Positions 36,892-44,969 of a DNA stretch of 64,000 nt are shown piece by piece. A program made the translations under genes and the position numbers. Every line of letters begins with the position of its first letter. Position 1 is the first letter of the stretch. The stretch comes from Mogibacterium sp. GTDB lineage: Bacteria > Bacillota > Clostridia > Peptostreptococcales > Anaerovoracaceae. The DNA is taken from positions 1-64,000 of the forward strand of contig JAFRGD010000025.1 in the NCBI GenBank assembly GCA_017433975.1, written 5' to 3'. The notes under the pieces are model-generated. The model was not told where the DNA came from, did not search any database, and saw only the letters and a program-made list of their open reading frames with translations.

Positions 36892-39003
36892 TTACGCTGT
36901 TTTGTTATACATCGCGGCCTGGTAGCTGAAGTCTTCTCTCAGCGGATACGCCAGGTCGTCTTTTACCAAGATGTCGTACATTTCACCGTACGTTACCAGA
37001 TGCAGGCGGGTCTTACCGATCCCGTTCTCGACGTTGAGCTGCTGGTCTGCCGGGACGCCGACAATGTATACTTCTGTGAACCGTTCCTTGCTGGTTACGA
37101 GTGCGCCCTGTTCGATGCCTTCGTACCAATCGCAGAAGACCTGCCACCCGCCGACGCCGTCCGGCAGCGAAGCGATCACGTCCGGGTCGTTTCCGCAGAG
37201 CATCACCGCACGGTATTTGCCGGCTTTTAGCGGAGAAAGGTCGCTGACCTCGTTGAACGACAGGTCGATGACGACGTCCACGGACGGCTCGACGGCCGAG
37301 AGCGCGGAAATGTCCGAAATCTTGTTAAAACTGAGCAGGACCGTCTTCAGTTTGGTGCAGTCCTTGAGGCCGGAGAGGTCCGAAATGCCGCACCCGTCGG
37401 CGGCGATCCATTCGAGGTCCGCATGACCGGCGCAGAACGACAGATCGTCGAGCGGGATTCCCCGGATGTTCAGCCGTTTGAGAGCGGTGCACTTGCTGAG
37501 GAATGACACATCGTCGGCGTCAAGGCCGGTGCCCGCCAGATTGACAACCTTAAGCGACGAGTAATTCTGCGCGTTCAGCCAGTCGAGGTCGGTCATTCCG
37601 TCATTGCCGCTGACGTCGAGCTCCGTCAGGACGGTGCAGTCGCTGAACGTACTGAAGTCGGTCCGGTTGCAGTCCGCGAGGTACAGCTTGCTCAGGCTGA
37701 GAGCAGTCACCTGGGAGGCGTCCCCGCTCAGGTCGCAGCCGCTGAGGTTGAGCTCTGTCAGCCCTGGGAAGCCGGCGACGTCTGCCAGGTCGACCTTGGT
37801 AGAAGACGCGTTTAATATCTTGAGGGATTTTTTGTCATTCAACGCGGATAAGTCGCTCACGGCCGTTCCGCTGATGTTCACGTTCTGAATATTCTCAGCG
37901 GCATCAAGCGGTGAAAGGTCTGCCACGCCGGTCCCGCTCACGTTGAGCGTTTCGATTGGCGCCGCGTTCAGTACGCCCAGGTCCCGGAATGATGGGTCTC
38001 CGACGACGGATAGTTGCTTCAGGTTCATTCCGCTAAGAAAACTGTAATCGCTGATCCCGGTGCAATTGACGAACTCCAGTTTATGCACCTTGTCCGACTT
38101 GTAGTTCAGCGCGCCGAAGTCGCAGCCCGACAGGTCGCAGTCTTCGAATTGCATCGCGTAGAGTTCCTTGGACTGCGCAATTTTAGTCAGGTCGTCCTGC
38201 GTCACCGTTTGCTCCCGGACGCTAAAACTCTGGACCTTGGCAGAGACTTCGTCGCCCCAGGACATCGTTATCTTTTTGTTTGATTGTGAAAAAAGAAGAA
38301 CGATGAGCAGGACCGCGGCGAGGAGCACCCCGCCGATGATCTTTAACGCACCGGACTTTTTCTTTGGCGCCGGCGCGTCCGAAGCGGCGGCCTTGACCGG
38401 CTTCTCGCGGACTTTTTTCTCTCTTTTGGCCTTGCGTTCGACAGCTACAGGCGCTGCAACCGATGCGGAGACCGCCGGCGCCGGTGTCGGTACCGCCGGT
38501 GCAGGTGTTGCCGGTGCGGAAACCGCCGGGGCCTGCGCAGGCGCCGCCGCGTGCGGCATGCGGTCCTCCGGCTCCCTGCGGCACGGCTTGATGGCCGGGC
38601 ACATCTTGATCTTTCGGATGAACCCCTCCCACGTATCGTAATTGTACCGGATCACGCTCTGCTGCGCAGAGAGCTGCATCTCCAGCCCCGGCGACATCTC
38701 GGTCCGCTCTATGAGGACGGACAGAAACGGCTTGTTTTTGGACAGGGAGAAGTTGATCTCCCGCCGGCAGTTCGAGGACGCGACGGCGTTCGGCGTAATG
38801 AAAGCGATCACGGCCTCCGCGTTGCTGAGGTGCATCGCGATGTCCTCCGGCCACTCGCTGCCCGGCGCGATCCCGTCGTCGTACCAGAAGCGGTACCCGT
38901 CCGCCTCCAGTTCGCGCAGCACTTCAAAGACCGCATCCTTGTCCTTATGCGCGTAGCTGATGAAGATGTACTTCTCGTTTCCTTCGTATGCGGTTGGTTT
39001 CAT
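36892..39003 (-). CDS. Membrane-anchored TIR protein with leucine-rich repeats
   Basis: 703 residues; AGGAGTG precedes the ATG. An N-terminal TIR domain (~10-135) has KYIFISYAHKDKD, FWYDDGIAPGSEW and SNCRREI with the putative NADase Glu82. A Pro/Ala-rich linker (~150-185), a Lys/Arg-rich stretch (~188-220) and one TM segment (~219-238) follow. The remainder is leucine-rich: repeats such as LTELNLSGCDLSG, LSKLYLADCN, LTELDVSGNDG, LKRLNIRGI and DLSFNEVSDLSPL run to ~600. By the positive-inside rule the TIR is in the cytoplasm and the LRR outside, the same sidedness as an animal Toll-like receptor but in reverse chain order. It follows tldE by 30 bases. The last ~100 residues are not recognised. 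Confidence 0.87.
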   Translation of the reverse strand: MKPTAYEGNEKYIFISYAHKDKDAVFEVLRELEADGYRFWYDDGIAPGSEWPEDIAMHLSNAEAVIAFITPNAVASSNCRREINFSLSKNKPFLSVLIERTEMSPGLEMQLSAQQSVIRYNYDTWEGFIRKIKMCPAIKPCRREPEDRMPHAAAPAQAPAVSAPATPAPAVPTPAPAVSASVAAPVAVERKAKREKKVREKPVKAAASDAPAPKKKSGALKIIGGVLLAAVLLIVLLFSQSNKKITMSWGDEVSAKVQSFSVREQTVTQDDLTKIAQSKELYAMQFEDCDLSGCDFGALNYKSDKVHKLEFVNCTGISDYSFLSGMNLKQLSVVGDPSFRDLGVLNAAPIETLNVSGTGVADLSPLDAAENIQNVNISGTAVSDLSALNDKKSLKILNASSTKVDLADVAGFPGLTELNLSGCDLSGDASQVTALSLSKLYLADCNRTDFSTFSDCTVLTELDVSGNDGMTDLDWLNAQNYSSLKVVNLAGTGLDADDVSFLSKCTALKRLNIRGIPLDDLSFCAGHADLEWIAADGCGISDLSGLKDCTKLKTVLLSFNKISDISALSAVEPSVDVVIDLSFNEVSDLSPLKAGKYRAVMLCGNDPDVIASLPDGVGGWQVFCDWYEGIEQGALVTSKERFTEVYIVGVPADQQLNVENGIGKTRLHLVTYGEMYDILVKDDLAYPLREDFSYQAAMYNKTA

Positions 39004-39033
39004 GACATCACTCCTGAAACGGGTTCGGTTGGG

Positions 39034-40353
39034 TTATTCTACGCCGGTGATCCGGAGGTCCCGGAGCATCGTCACCGATGGGATCTCGTAATTGTCGTAC
39101 TGCACGGTTTCTTTGGAGAAGACCATGTCGCGCACCGCGTCCACCATCGAGCCGGACACCGACCCGCCCGTGACGACCGTCACCTTGCCGCCGCGGTGAA
39201 GGTATCCGAGCCGGACCTCGCCCGCGATGTCGCCGCTGATCGAGTCGACCTGGAAGTCCGAAAACTCGACGACTTCGAGGTAGTCCGGGTCGGTCTCGCC
39301 CGTCGTACCGGTCCGGATCGCTTCCTCCGTGAAGCGGCCGCCGGCCACGCGGACGTTCGTGAGGAGCGAACTCTCCGCGAGCCCGAGGTACTGGGAGAAC
39401 TGCCGCGAACCGCAGTACTGCTCCGCGACGCCGTCCCGGATCAGGTACCGGTCGCGGATGACGTTGCCCTCGCGGTCGACCGGGAAGTTCATCGAAGAGT
39501 TCGGCAGCGACGAGACCGCCTCCAGCGTCACGCGGTCACCGATCATCTCCGGCGCGACCGGCTTGCCGATCTCCCAGTCGCTCATCTTGCGGACGATGAA
39601 GTCCGCGTACATGTGGTCTTCAAAATACCGGTAAATCTCCAGCGCGTCCTGCGTCGAGAACACCACGTCGCCGCCCCGGAGCTTTGGCATCGGCTCCGCG
39701 CGCAGGCGGTCCTCGCCGTAGCTCATGACGCGGGAGATGTCCTTTGCGAGCGCCGCGCGGTCGCAGGTCCCCGAGTGGTACATCCGGTAAAGCTCGATCT
39801 CGTGCGCCTCATCCCGGGCGTTTACGACGACCTCGACCATCGACGACGGATACGTGCATGTGTATTCCACGCCCTTCGAGTTCAGGAAGTGGCGCGTCAT
39901 CTCGCTCACGAAAATCTCATACGAATTCAAGCTGCGCGAAGCGGTCTCCGGAATCGCCGCGAGCGCTTCGATGTAGTCGCGCGCGATGGCGGCGACGTCG
40001 ACCGCACCGCTACGGTTCCGGAGTTCCTCCGGGATCGGCGCGTCCGTCAGCGTATAGTACGGGTTGCGGACCAGGCCGGCCTGATAAAGCAGGCGGGCCA
40101 GCGCAGCGTCGGCCTCCTCATCGCTCGCCGTCGGCGCGATCACGCCGGACGCGCTGCCGAGGAACGCCTCGCCGTCCTCCCCTTCGATCTTCTTATATAC
40201 TTTGACCGTCGCCTCATGGATGACCGCCGAGCGGTTCTGGTCGAGCTTGTGCCCGATATAATAGAATTCCCACCGGGTCTCCGCGGTGTCGGTCAGCTCC
40301 CACGCCTCGCACGGAAGCGCCTGTAATTTTTCTCTTAATCTGTCAAAATCCAT
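39034..40353 (-). CDS. tldE: TldE/PmbA-family metalloprotease subunit
   Basis: 439 residues from the ATG at 40353, with GGAGGTGA upstream; the frame is open 20 codons further without a ribosome site. It belongs to the TldD/PmbA family by its C-terminal half (LPNSSMNFPVDREGNVIRD in part, GGSVSGSMVDAVRDM, VPSVTMLRDLRITG-like ending) and by pairing with tldD. In other bacteria TldD and TldE form a heterodimer that cuts unfolded peptides, for example in microcin B17 maturation and CcdA turnover; TldE lacks the zinc motif, and none is seen here. It lies 13 bases after tldD. Confidence 0.85.
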   Translation of the reverse strand: MDFDRLREKLQALPCEAWELTDTAETRWEFYYIGHKLDQNRSAVIHEATVKVYKKIEGEDGEAFLGSASGVIAPTASDEEADAALARLLYQAGLVRNPYYTLTDAPIPEELRNRSGAVDVAAIARDYIEALAAIPETASRSLNSYEIFVSEMTRHFLNSKGVEYTCTYPSSMVEVVVNARDEAHEIELYRMYHSGTCDRAALAKDISRVMSYGEDRLRAEPMPKLRGGDVVFSTQDALEIYRYFEDHMYADFIVRKMSDWEIGKPVAPEMIGDRVTLEAVSSLPNSSMNFPVDREGNVIRDRYLIRDGVAEQYCGSRQFSQYLGLAESSLLTNVRVAGGRFTEEAIRTGTTGETDPDYLEVVEFSDFQVDSISGDIAGEVRLGYLHRGGKVTVVTGGSVSGSMVDAVRDMVFSKETVQYDNYEIPSVTMLRDLRITGVE

Positions 40354-40366
40354 CTCGTCACCTCCG

Positions 40367-41803
40367 TTAACCCAGCCGCGCGCGCATCTTGAGATACGGG
40401 CCGCCGTCCGCAACCTTGGCCCATTCCTTGGTCCCCTTGCCGCAGCCGCCGCTTCCGTAGACGATGCGGTCCGGGCTCGCCATGCTGACCGAGCGGAGGA
40501 CGTCCGGGACGTACCCCGTCATGATGACCGGCGAAACCACCTTGCCGGTGAGTTTCCCGTCGATGATCTCGTAGCCACGGTTGATGATGCACTGGATGCC
40601 CCAATGCTTTGGGTCCTCCATGCCGCTTTCGACGCCAGCCAGGAGATAACCCTTGTCGATGCTGGCGATCATGTCCTCGAGGCTGTCGGTGCCGGAGTCG
40701 AAGACCGTGTTGGTCATTCTTGTATATACCTTGTGCGCGTAGTTCTCGCGCTTGCCGTTGCCCGTAGGAACCGTTCCGAGCCGCGCCGCCGCAAGGGCGT
40801 CGCAGATGCCGGTCCGCAGAATGCCGCGGTCAATCTCGATCACGTCGCCGGCGAGGGTTCCTTCGTCGTCAAAGGCGTACGCGGTGACGCTCTCCTCGCA
40901 GAGCGCGCCTTCGTGCATGGTCACGTTGTCGGAGCCGACGCGCTGTCCGATGTACTGTGCGCCGAGGGCGCGGTCCTTGACGAACATGTCCATCTCGACG
41001 CCGTGGCCGAAGGCCTCGTGCGCGATCAGCCCGGTCACGTCCGGCGAAGTGATGACGTCGTAGTCGTCCGGTACGACGGCTTCTGCGGTGAGCACGTCCC
41101 GCATCACCTGCGGAAGCCGCTCGAGTTTGACGCCGAGCCTGCGGAGGATCTCCGGGCCGCGGCAGTCGGAGACCGAATCATAGATGAAGCGGACCTCTCC
41201 CTTCTCGTTCGGGGCGTAGGAGGCCGCCATCGCCTCAGTGTAGACGTAGCTCTGCCGGAGGTCGCGGTTCGCGGTTAAGAAAATCTTACTGATATGCGTC
41301 GACTGCGCGTTCACGATCACGTCGAGCGCGCCCGGAATCGTCTCCATGCCGCGGTCGGAATACTCCGACATCAGGTCCACCAGGGCCGCGGTGTCCACGG
41401 TCTCCGGGAGCTGTTCTGTTTCTTTCTCAACAAAGAGCGTCTGCGGCTCGTCGGAGAGCGCCGCCGTCTCGTAAATCTCGCTGCCGGTGGCCGAGAGCAC
41501 GGCGAGCTGCGCGTCCAGGACGCGCCGGACCTCCGCCGCCTTGCCCGCGACATCCGCCGGGTCAAACTCGTTGAACGCGGCTTCACTGTAACGGCCGTCC
41601 CGGCACACGCGGACCACGGTGCCGCGCTCGGTCGTCATGTTCTGGTCCGAGACGGATTTGCTGCTCTGCGAGATCGCAATCCGAAAGCCGATGGAGTCCG
41701 TCGAGAGCACGCTCACGTAGTCATAGTCCGCGTTGAGCGCCGCGACGAGGTCCTTGAGCGCCGGTGCGATTCCGGTCAGATACTTCGAAAATGGTGCTTT
41801 CAT
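40367..41803 (-). CDS. tldD: TldD-family metalloprotease, catalytic subunit
   Basis: 478 residues; AAAGGAAAC precedes the ATG. The zinc-binding motif HEAFGHGVE (HExxxH) is intact in the middle, and the C-terminal glycine-rich GSGGCGKGTKEWAKVADGGPYL is typical of TldD. It is the active half of a cytoplasmic TldD-TldE peptidase. In E. coli these process peptide antibiotics and degrade an antitoxin. Here the pair is followed directly by a TIR-LRR gene on the same strand, which is unusual context for the family. Confidence 0.9.
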   Translation of the reverse strand: MKAPFSKYLTGIAPALKDLVAALNADYDYVSVLSTDSIGFRIAISQSSKSVSDQNMTTERGTVVRVCRDGRYSEAAFNEFDPADVAGKAAEVRRVLDAQLAVLSATGSEIYETAALSDEPQTLFVEKETEQLPETVDTAALVDLMSEYSDRGMETIPGALDVIVNAQSTHISKIFLTANRDLRQSYVYTEAMAASYAPNEKGEVRFIYDSVSDCRGPEILRRLGVKLERLPQVMRDVLTAEAVVPDDYDVITSPDVTGLIAHEAFGHGVEMDMFVKDRALGAQYIGQRVGSDNVTMHEGALCEESVTAYAFDDEGTLAGDVIEIDRGILRTGICDALAAARLGTVPTGNGKRENYAHKVYTRMTNTVFDSGTDSLEDMIASIDKGYLLAGVESGMEDPKHWGIQCIINRGYEIIDGKLTGKVVSPVIMTGYVPDVLRSVSMASPDRIVYGSGGCGKGTKEWAKVADGGPYLKMRARLG

Positions 41804-41859
41804 AAAACTGTCGTTTCCTTTCTGCCGGCGGTTTCCCGCCGAATATTCATTATTGTTGG

Positions 41860-42729
41860 TTAGTACTTCAAAATGTCCCTGTATTGCAGAAGCAGGTCCC
41901 CGTAGTCGTGGTGCGACATCTCCGGGAACGCCCGGAGCAGCCGCCCGGTCCCGAAGTGCCGGGTCTTCCGGAGGTCTTCCTCCAGCGCCATCCGCTTCTG
42001 TTCAAAGGCCTCGCGCTTCTGGTCGAATGCCGCGCGCGCCTCGTCGAAGTCCTCGATCAGGTCTTCGCGCGCAAGCGCCGCCTGCACCCGCGCCTCGTCC
42101 ACGGAACCGGCCGCTTCGAGGGCGCCCTCCCCGAGCGCCGCGGTCAGCTTGTCGCTCACGATGCGCATGTCGCTCCGCATGGTCTCGAGCTCGGACAGTT
42201 TCTTGTTCAGTCCGATCATGAACATCACTGACAGGACGACGTCCGCCAGGTACACCAGATACAACACGCCCATGAGGATCCATCCGGCCTTCACCGGGAC
42301 GCGCCCCGCGAGGTCCGCGATCATCGGATGGACGCCTCGCACCACGAGCAGGATGCCGGCGCCCCAGAACAGGCTGAAGCGGAGGCAGATGTACCCGTGG
42401 AAGTTGAACGGTTCTTTGCTGTAGTCCCACCAGCGCGCGTGGAAGAGTTTATCCAGCGCCCAGCCGCCGAACAGTTCGATTATCGTCGCGAGGACCACAC
42501 CGCCGACAAACACCCCGAGGGCGTTCACTTCGTGCATCTCCCGCTCGCTCGCGAGGTTGAGCAGGCCGAAGATCGCGATCACGCCGAAGCCGTAGATCGG
42601 GCACACCGGACCGTTCAGAAAGCCGCGGTTCACTACGATCCCCTTGGAGACCGCGTGGTATACCACCTCGAGGCACCAGCCGAGGAAGGAGTAGATTAAG
42701 AAAAACTGGAAAATCTGATATACCGTCAT
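41860..42729 (-). CDS. Membrane protein of the putative ABC-transporter type IV family (PF06541-like)
   Basis: 289 residues from the ATG at 42729; the frame stays open 30 codons further, into the divergent promoter. Five hydrophobic segments fill ~1-175 (FQFFLIYSFLGWCLEVVYHA, RGFLNGPVCPIYGFGVIAIFGLL, VFVGGVVLATIIELFGGWALDKLF in parts). The GWxxE, NRGFLNGPxCPIYG and WWDYS signatures are those of this family. A long charged helix (~190-265, many Ala/Glu/Arg) probably forms a coiled coil, and the end reads DYGDLLLQYRDILKY. Despite the family name, transport activity is not shown. It is 56 bases upstream of tldD and could be the first gene of that operon. Confidence 0.75.
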   Translation of the reverse strand: MTVYQIFQFFLIYSFLGWCLEVVYHAVSKGIVVNRGFLNGPVCPIYGFGVIAIFGLLNLASEREMHEVNALGVFVGGVVLATIIELFGGWALDKLFHARWWDYSKEPFNFHGYICLRFSLFWGAGILLVVRGVHPMIADLAGRVPVKAGWILMGVLYLVYLADVVLSVMFMIGLNKKLSELETMRSDMRIVSDKLTAALGEGALEAAGSVDEARVQAALAREDLIEDFDEARAAFDQKREAFEQKRMALEEDLRKTRHFGTGRLLRAFPEMSHHDYGDLLLQYRDILKY

Positions 42730-42797
42730 TTGTCCGGATTCCGTCGTGCGATGCAGTTGCGCTTTTTTCTGAACGGGTTTCGTACTATAATAGGTGC

Positions 42798-43673
42798 ATG
42801 GAACAAATGTCCAACGCATTGATTATAATACGAAATGTGTCCGCTTGGAAGATGCAACCACCCGCAATGTACGGGTCTTTTCACATTCTCGCGGTGATCG
42901 TGATGTCCGCGCTCGCGGTTTGGGGCGCCCGGCTCGTCCGGAAACGCGGCTGGAACGTGACGCGGGTGCTCGCGGTGACCGGCTGGGCGCTCATCGTACT
43001 GGAGATATTCAAGCAGCTTTTCCTGTGCTACGTCGTCAACGGCGGCGCGTACGATTACTGGTTCTTCCCGTTCCAGCTGTGCTCCGTCCCGATGTACCTC
43101 TGCGTCCTGCTGCCGCGGCTCGGCCGCGGCGGACAACGCGCCGGCGACCGAACTGCTGTGCAGCAGACCGGCGGGCAGGGCGGCCTGCGTGCCGCGGTCC
43201 TCACGTTTCTGGCCAGCTACACGTTCGTGAGCGCCGTCGCGACATTCGTCTACCCGGAAGACCTGCTCCGCTCCTACGCGGCGCTCACCGTACACGGCTT
43301 CCTCTGGCACGGTCTGCTCCTGTTCCTCAGCCTGACCGTCGTCCTGACGGCCGCGGCAGACCTCACCGTTCGCGGCTTCGCGCGCGCGACGGCCCTGTAC
43401 CTCGCGCTCTGCTGCGTCGCCGTCGCGCTCAACGTCGCGCTCGAGCCGCTCGCGGCGGCCCGCATGGCCGGACCGCTTGCGCACGCGTACCCGAACATGT
43501 TTTACCTAAGCCCGTACCACTTCTCCGGCCAGCCGCTGATCGGTACGGTGCAACGGGCCGCCGGCATCCCGGCCGGCCTCGCCCTGTACATCGCCGCGAC
43601 CGTCGCGTTCTCCGCCGGCGCCGCCGCGGCTTTCGCCCGGGGCTTTCATCATTCAAAGGAAGGTGTCAAATGA
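42798..43673 (+). CDS. YwaF/TIGR02206-like integral membrane protein
   Basis: 291 residues as drawn, but the start is uncertain: a TATAAT at 42786-42791 would place the transcript start at about this ATG, and an ATG at 42852 is an alternative. Seven or so TM segments are visible. YDYWFFPFQLCSVPMYLC and YNMFYLSPYHFSGQP-like motifs (here YPNMFYLSPYHFSG) match the YwaF/TMEM164 group of Firmicutes membrane proteins. A Gly/Gln/Arg-rich loop (GRGGQRAGDRTAVQQTGG) separates two of the segments. Its stop overlaps the next start by 4 bases. Function unknown. Confidence 0.72.
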   Translation: MEQMSNALIIIRNVSAWKMQPPAMYGSFHILAVIVMSALAVWGARLVRKRGWNVTRVLAVTGWALIVLEIFKQLFLCYVVNGGAYDYWFFPFQLCSVPMYLCVLLPRLGRGGQRAGDRTAVQQTGGQGGLRAAVLTFLASYTFVSAVATFVYPEDLLRSYAALTVHGFLWHGLLLFLSLTVVLTAAADLTVRGFARATALYLALCCVAVALNVALEPLAAARMAGPLAHAYPNMFYLSPYHFSGQPLIGTVQRAAGIPAGLALYIAATVAFSAGAAAAFARGFHHSKEGVK

Positions 43674-44215
43674 AATACAACAAAACAATCACGCTCAAAG
43701 ATGGCCGGACGGCCGTGCTCCGGAACGGCGACGCGTCTGACGGCGCCGCTGTGTACGAGCATTTTACCGCGACCCACGGAGAGACCGATTTTCTGCTCGC
43801 CTATCCCGACGAAAACAGCTTTCCGCTGGAACAGGAAGCGGACTTCCTGGCGGGAAAGGCCGCCAGCGACAACGAAATCATGCTGCTCGCCCTCGTCGAC
43901 GGAACCGTCGTCGGGACCGCCTCGGTCATGTCGCTCGGGGCAAAATACAAGGTGAAGCACCGCGCCGACTTCGGGATCAGCGTTTCAAAAGAGTACTGGG
44001 GGCTCGGGATCGGCAAGGCCCTGACCAAGGCCTGCATTCAGTGCGCAAAGGACGCCGGCTACACGCAGCTGGAGTTGTCCGTCGTCGCCGACAACGCGCG
44101 GGCCGTCGCTTTATATCGCGCCCTCGGGTTCCGGGACTTCGGCCTGAACCCAAAGGGCTTCAACTCCCGGACGGCCGGCTACCAGGAACTGCTTTACATG
44201 CTGTTGGAACTGTAG
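43670..44215 (+). CDS. GNAT-family N-acetyltransferase
   Basis: 181 residues; AAGGAAGGTG precedes the ATG, which overlaps the upstream stop (ATGA). The acetyl-CoA loop is seen in SKEYWGLGIGKALTKACIQCA, and the C-terminal LSVVADNARAVALYRALGFRDFG is the classic GNAT end. It transfers an acetyl group to an unknown amine. A cytoplasmic enzyme, in an operon with a YwaF-like membrane protein and an unknown protein. Confidence 0.88.
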   Translation: MKYNKTITLKDGRTAVLRNGDASDGAAVYEHFTATHGETDFLLAYPDENSFPLEQEADFLAGKAASDNEIMLLALVDGTVVGTASVMSLGAKYKVKHRADFGISVSKEYWGLGIGKALTKACIQCAKDAGYTQLELSVVADNARAVALYRALGFRDFGLNPKGFNSRTAGYQELLYMLLEL

Positions 44216-44224
44216 GAGTTTAAC

Positions 44225-44857
44225 ATGAAATTGTTCGGTTTCAAATCAAAAGACCGCGACGGCGGTCAGAAAAAAACGTCCGAGAGAGCGGGCGGCAACG
44301 AAGAACTTCTCCGCGTTCTCAAAGACGGTTCGTATTACGAGGCGGCCGCGGCGGCCGAAAAACTGGTCTCGCTCAAGGACTACAGCGGCATGAACCTCAT
44401 GATCACCCGTATGAACAACGACCGGATGGCGGTTCCGCTGAGCCGGATTCCGGACGAGGCGGTCGTCCTGCCGCTCATCCTCGCAATCAGCGAATACGCG
44501 ATTCTCAATCTGAACGTCTCCACCGGGAGCGAGCGGTTTTCCGCGCGGTCCGCGGCGGATATCTTCCGGAACCTCCTCTGGAACGTCCCGGACAAGGCGA
44601 TCGCGTACATCGCCGAGATTGCGGACTACCATTTCTTCTTCATGAAAGACGGCGAGCTGCTGTACACCGTGGGGCAGAAGGCCTTCGGCGCGCACCTCGA
44701 CCGGCCGGACCTGATCGCAAGCGCCGCCAGAGATGCGCTGGCCAAGGTGCCGGAGGAACAGCGCCGCGCATCGCTCGACCGCGAGAAGCCGAACTACCGG
44801 AAGGTCGACAACCGGGTCACCAAGCAGGAGATCCGGAACCTGCTCTACCAGAAATAA
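44225..44857 (+). CDS. Unknown conserved-looking protein
   Basis: 210 residues; GTAGGAG lies just before the ATG. I do not recognise it. The first ~25 residues are Lys/Asp/Gly-rich and probably disordered. The rest looks like an all-alpha soluble protein: regular hydrophobic spacing in YYEAAAAAEKLVSLKDYSG, AVVLPLILAISEYAILNLN, AADIFRNLLWNVPDKAIAYIAEIADYHF and a charged end RKVDNRVTKQEIRNLLYQK. No signal peptide or TM segment is evident. It is the third gene of a plus-strand operon that converges on the TIR/channel cassette, and the two share a terminator. Confidence 0.65.
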   Translation: MKLFGFKSKDRDGGQKKTSERAGGNEELLRVLKDGSYYEAAAAAEKLVSLKDYSGMNLMITRMNNDRMAVPLSRIPDEAVVLPLILAISEYAILNLNVSTGSERFSARSAADIFRNLLWNVPDKAIAYIAEIADYHFFFMKDGELLYTVGQKAFGAHLDRPDLIASAARDALAKVPEEQRRASLDREKPNYRKVDNRVTKQEIRNLLYQK

Positions 44858-44866
44858 CTCTGCCAG

Positions 44867-44909
44867 AATAAAACCAAAGGGGACTGCGCATGCAGTCCCC
44901 TCTTTTTCT
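44867..44909. terminator. Bidirectional terminator between the plus operon and the TIR/channel cassette
   Basis: GGGGACTGC (44879-44887), loop GCAT, GCAGTCCCC (44892-44900). On the plus strand TCTTTTTCTT follows; on the minus strand TTTGGTTTTATT follows. It closes both convergent units. Confidence 0.8.
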
Positions 44910-44969
44910 TATTTGTGAATGGTGAAAACACTGTTGAACGCGCCGGCAGCCTATTCTCCGTCGGGCCGT

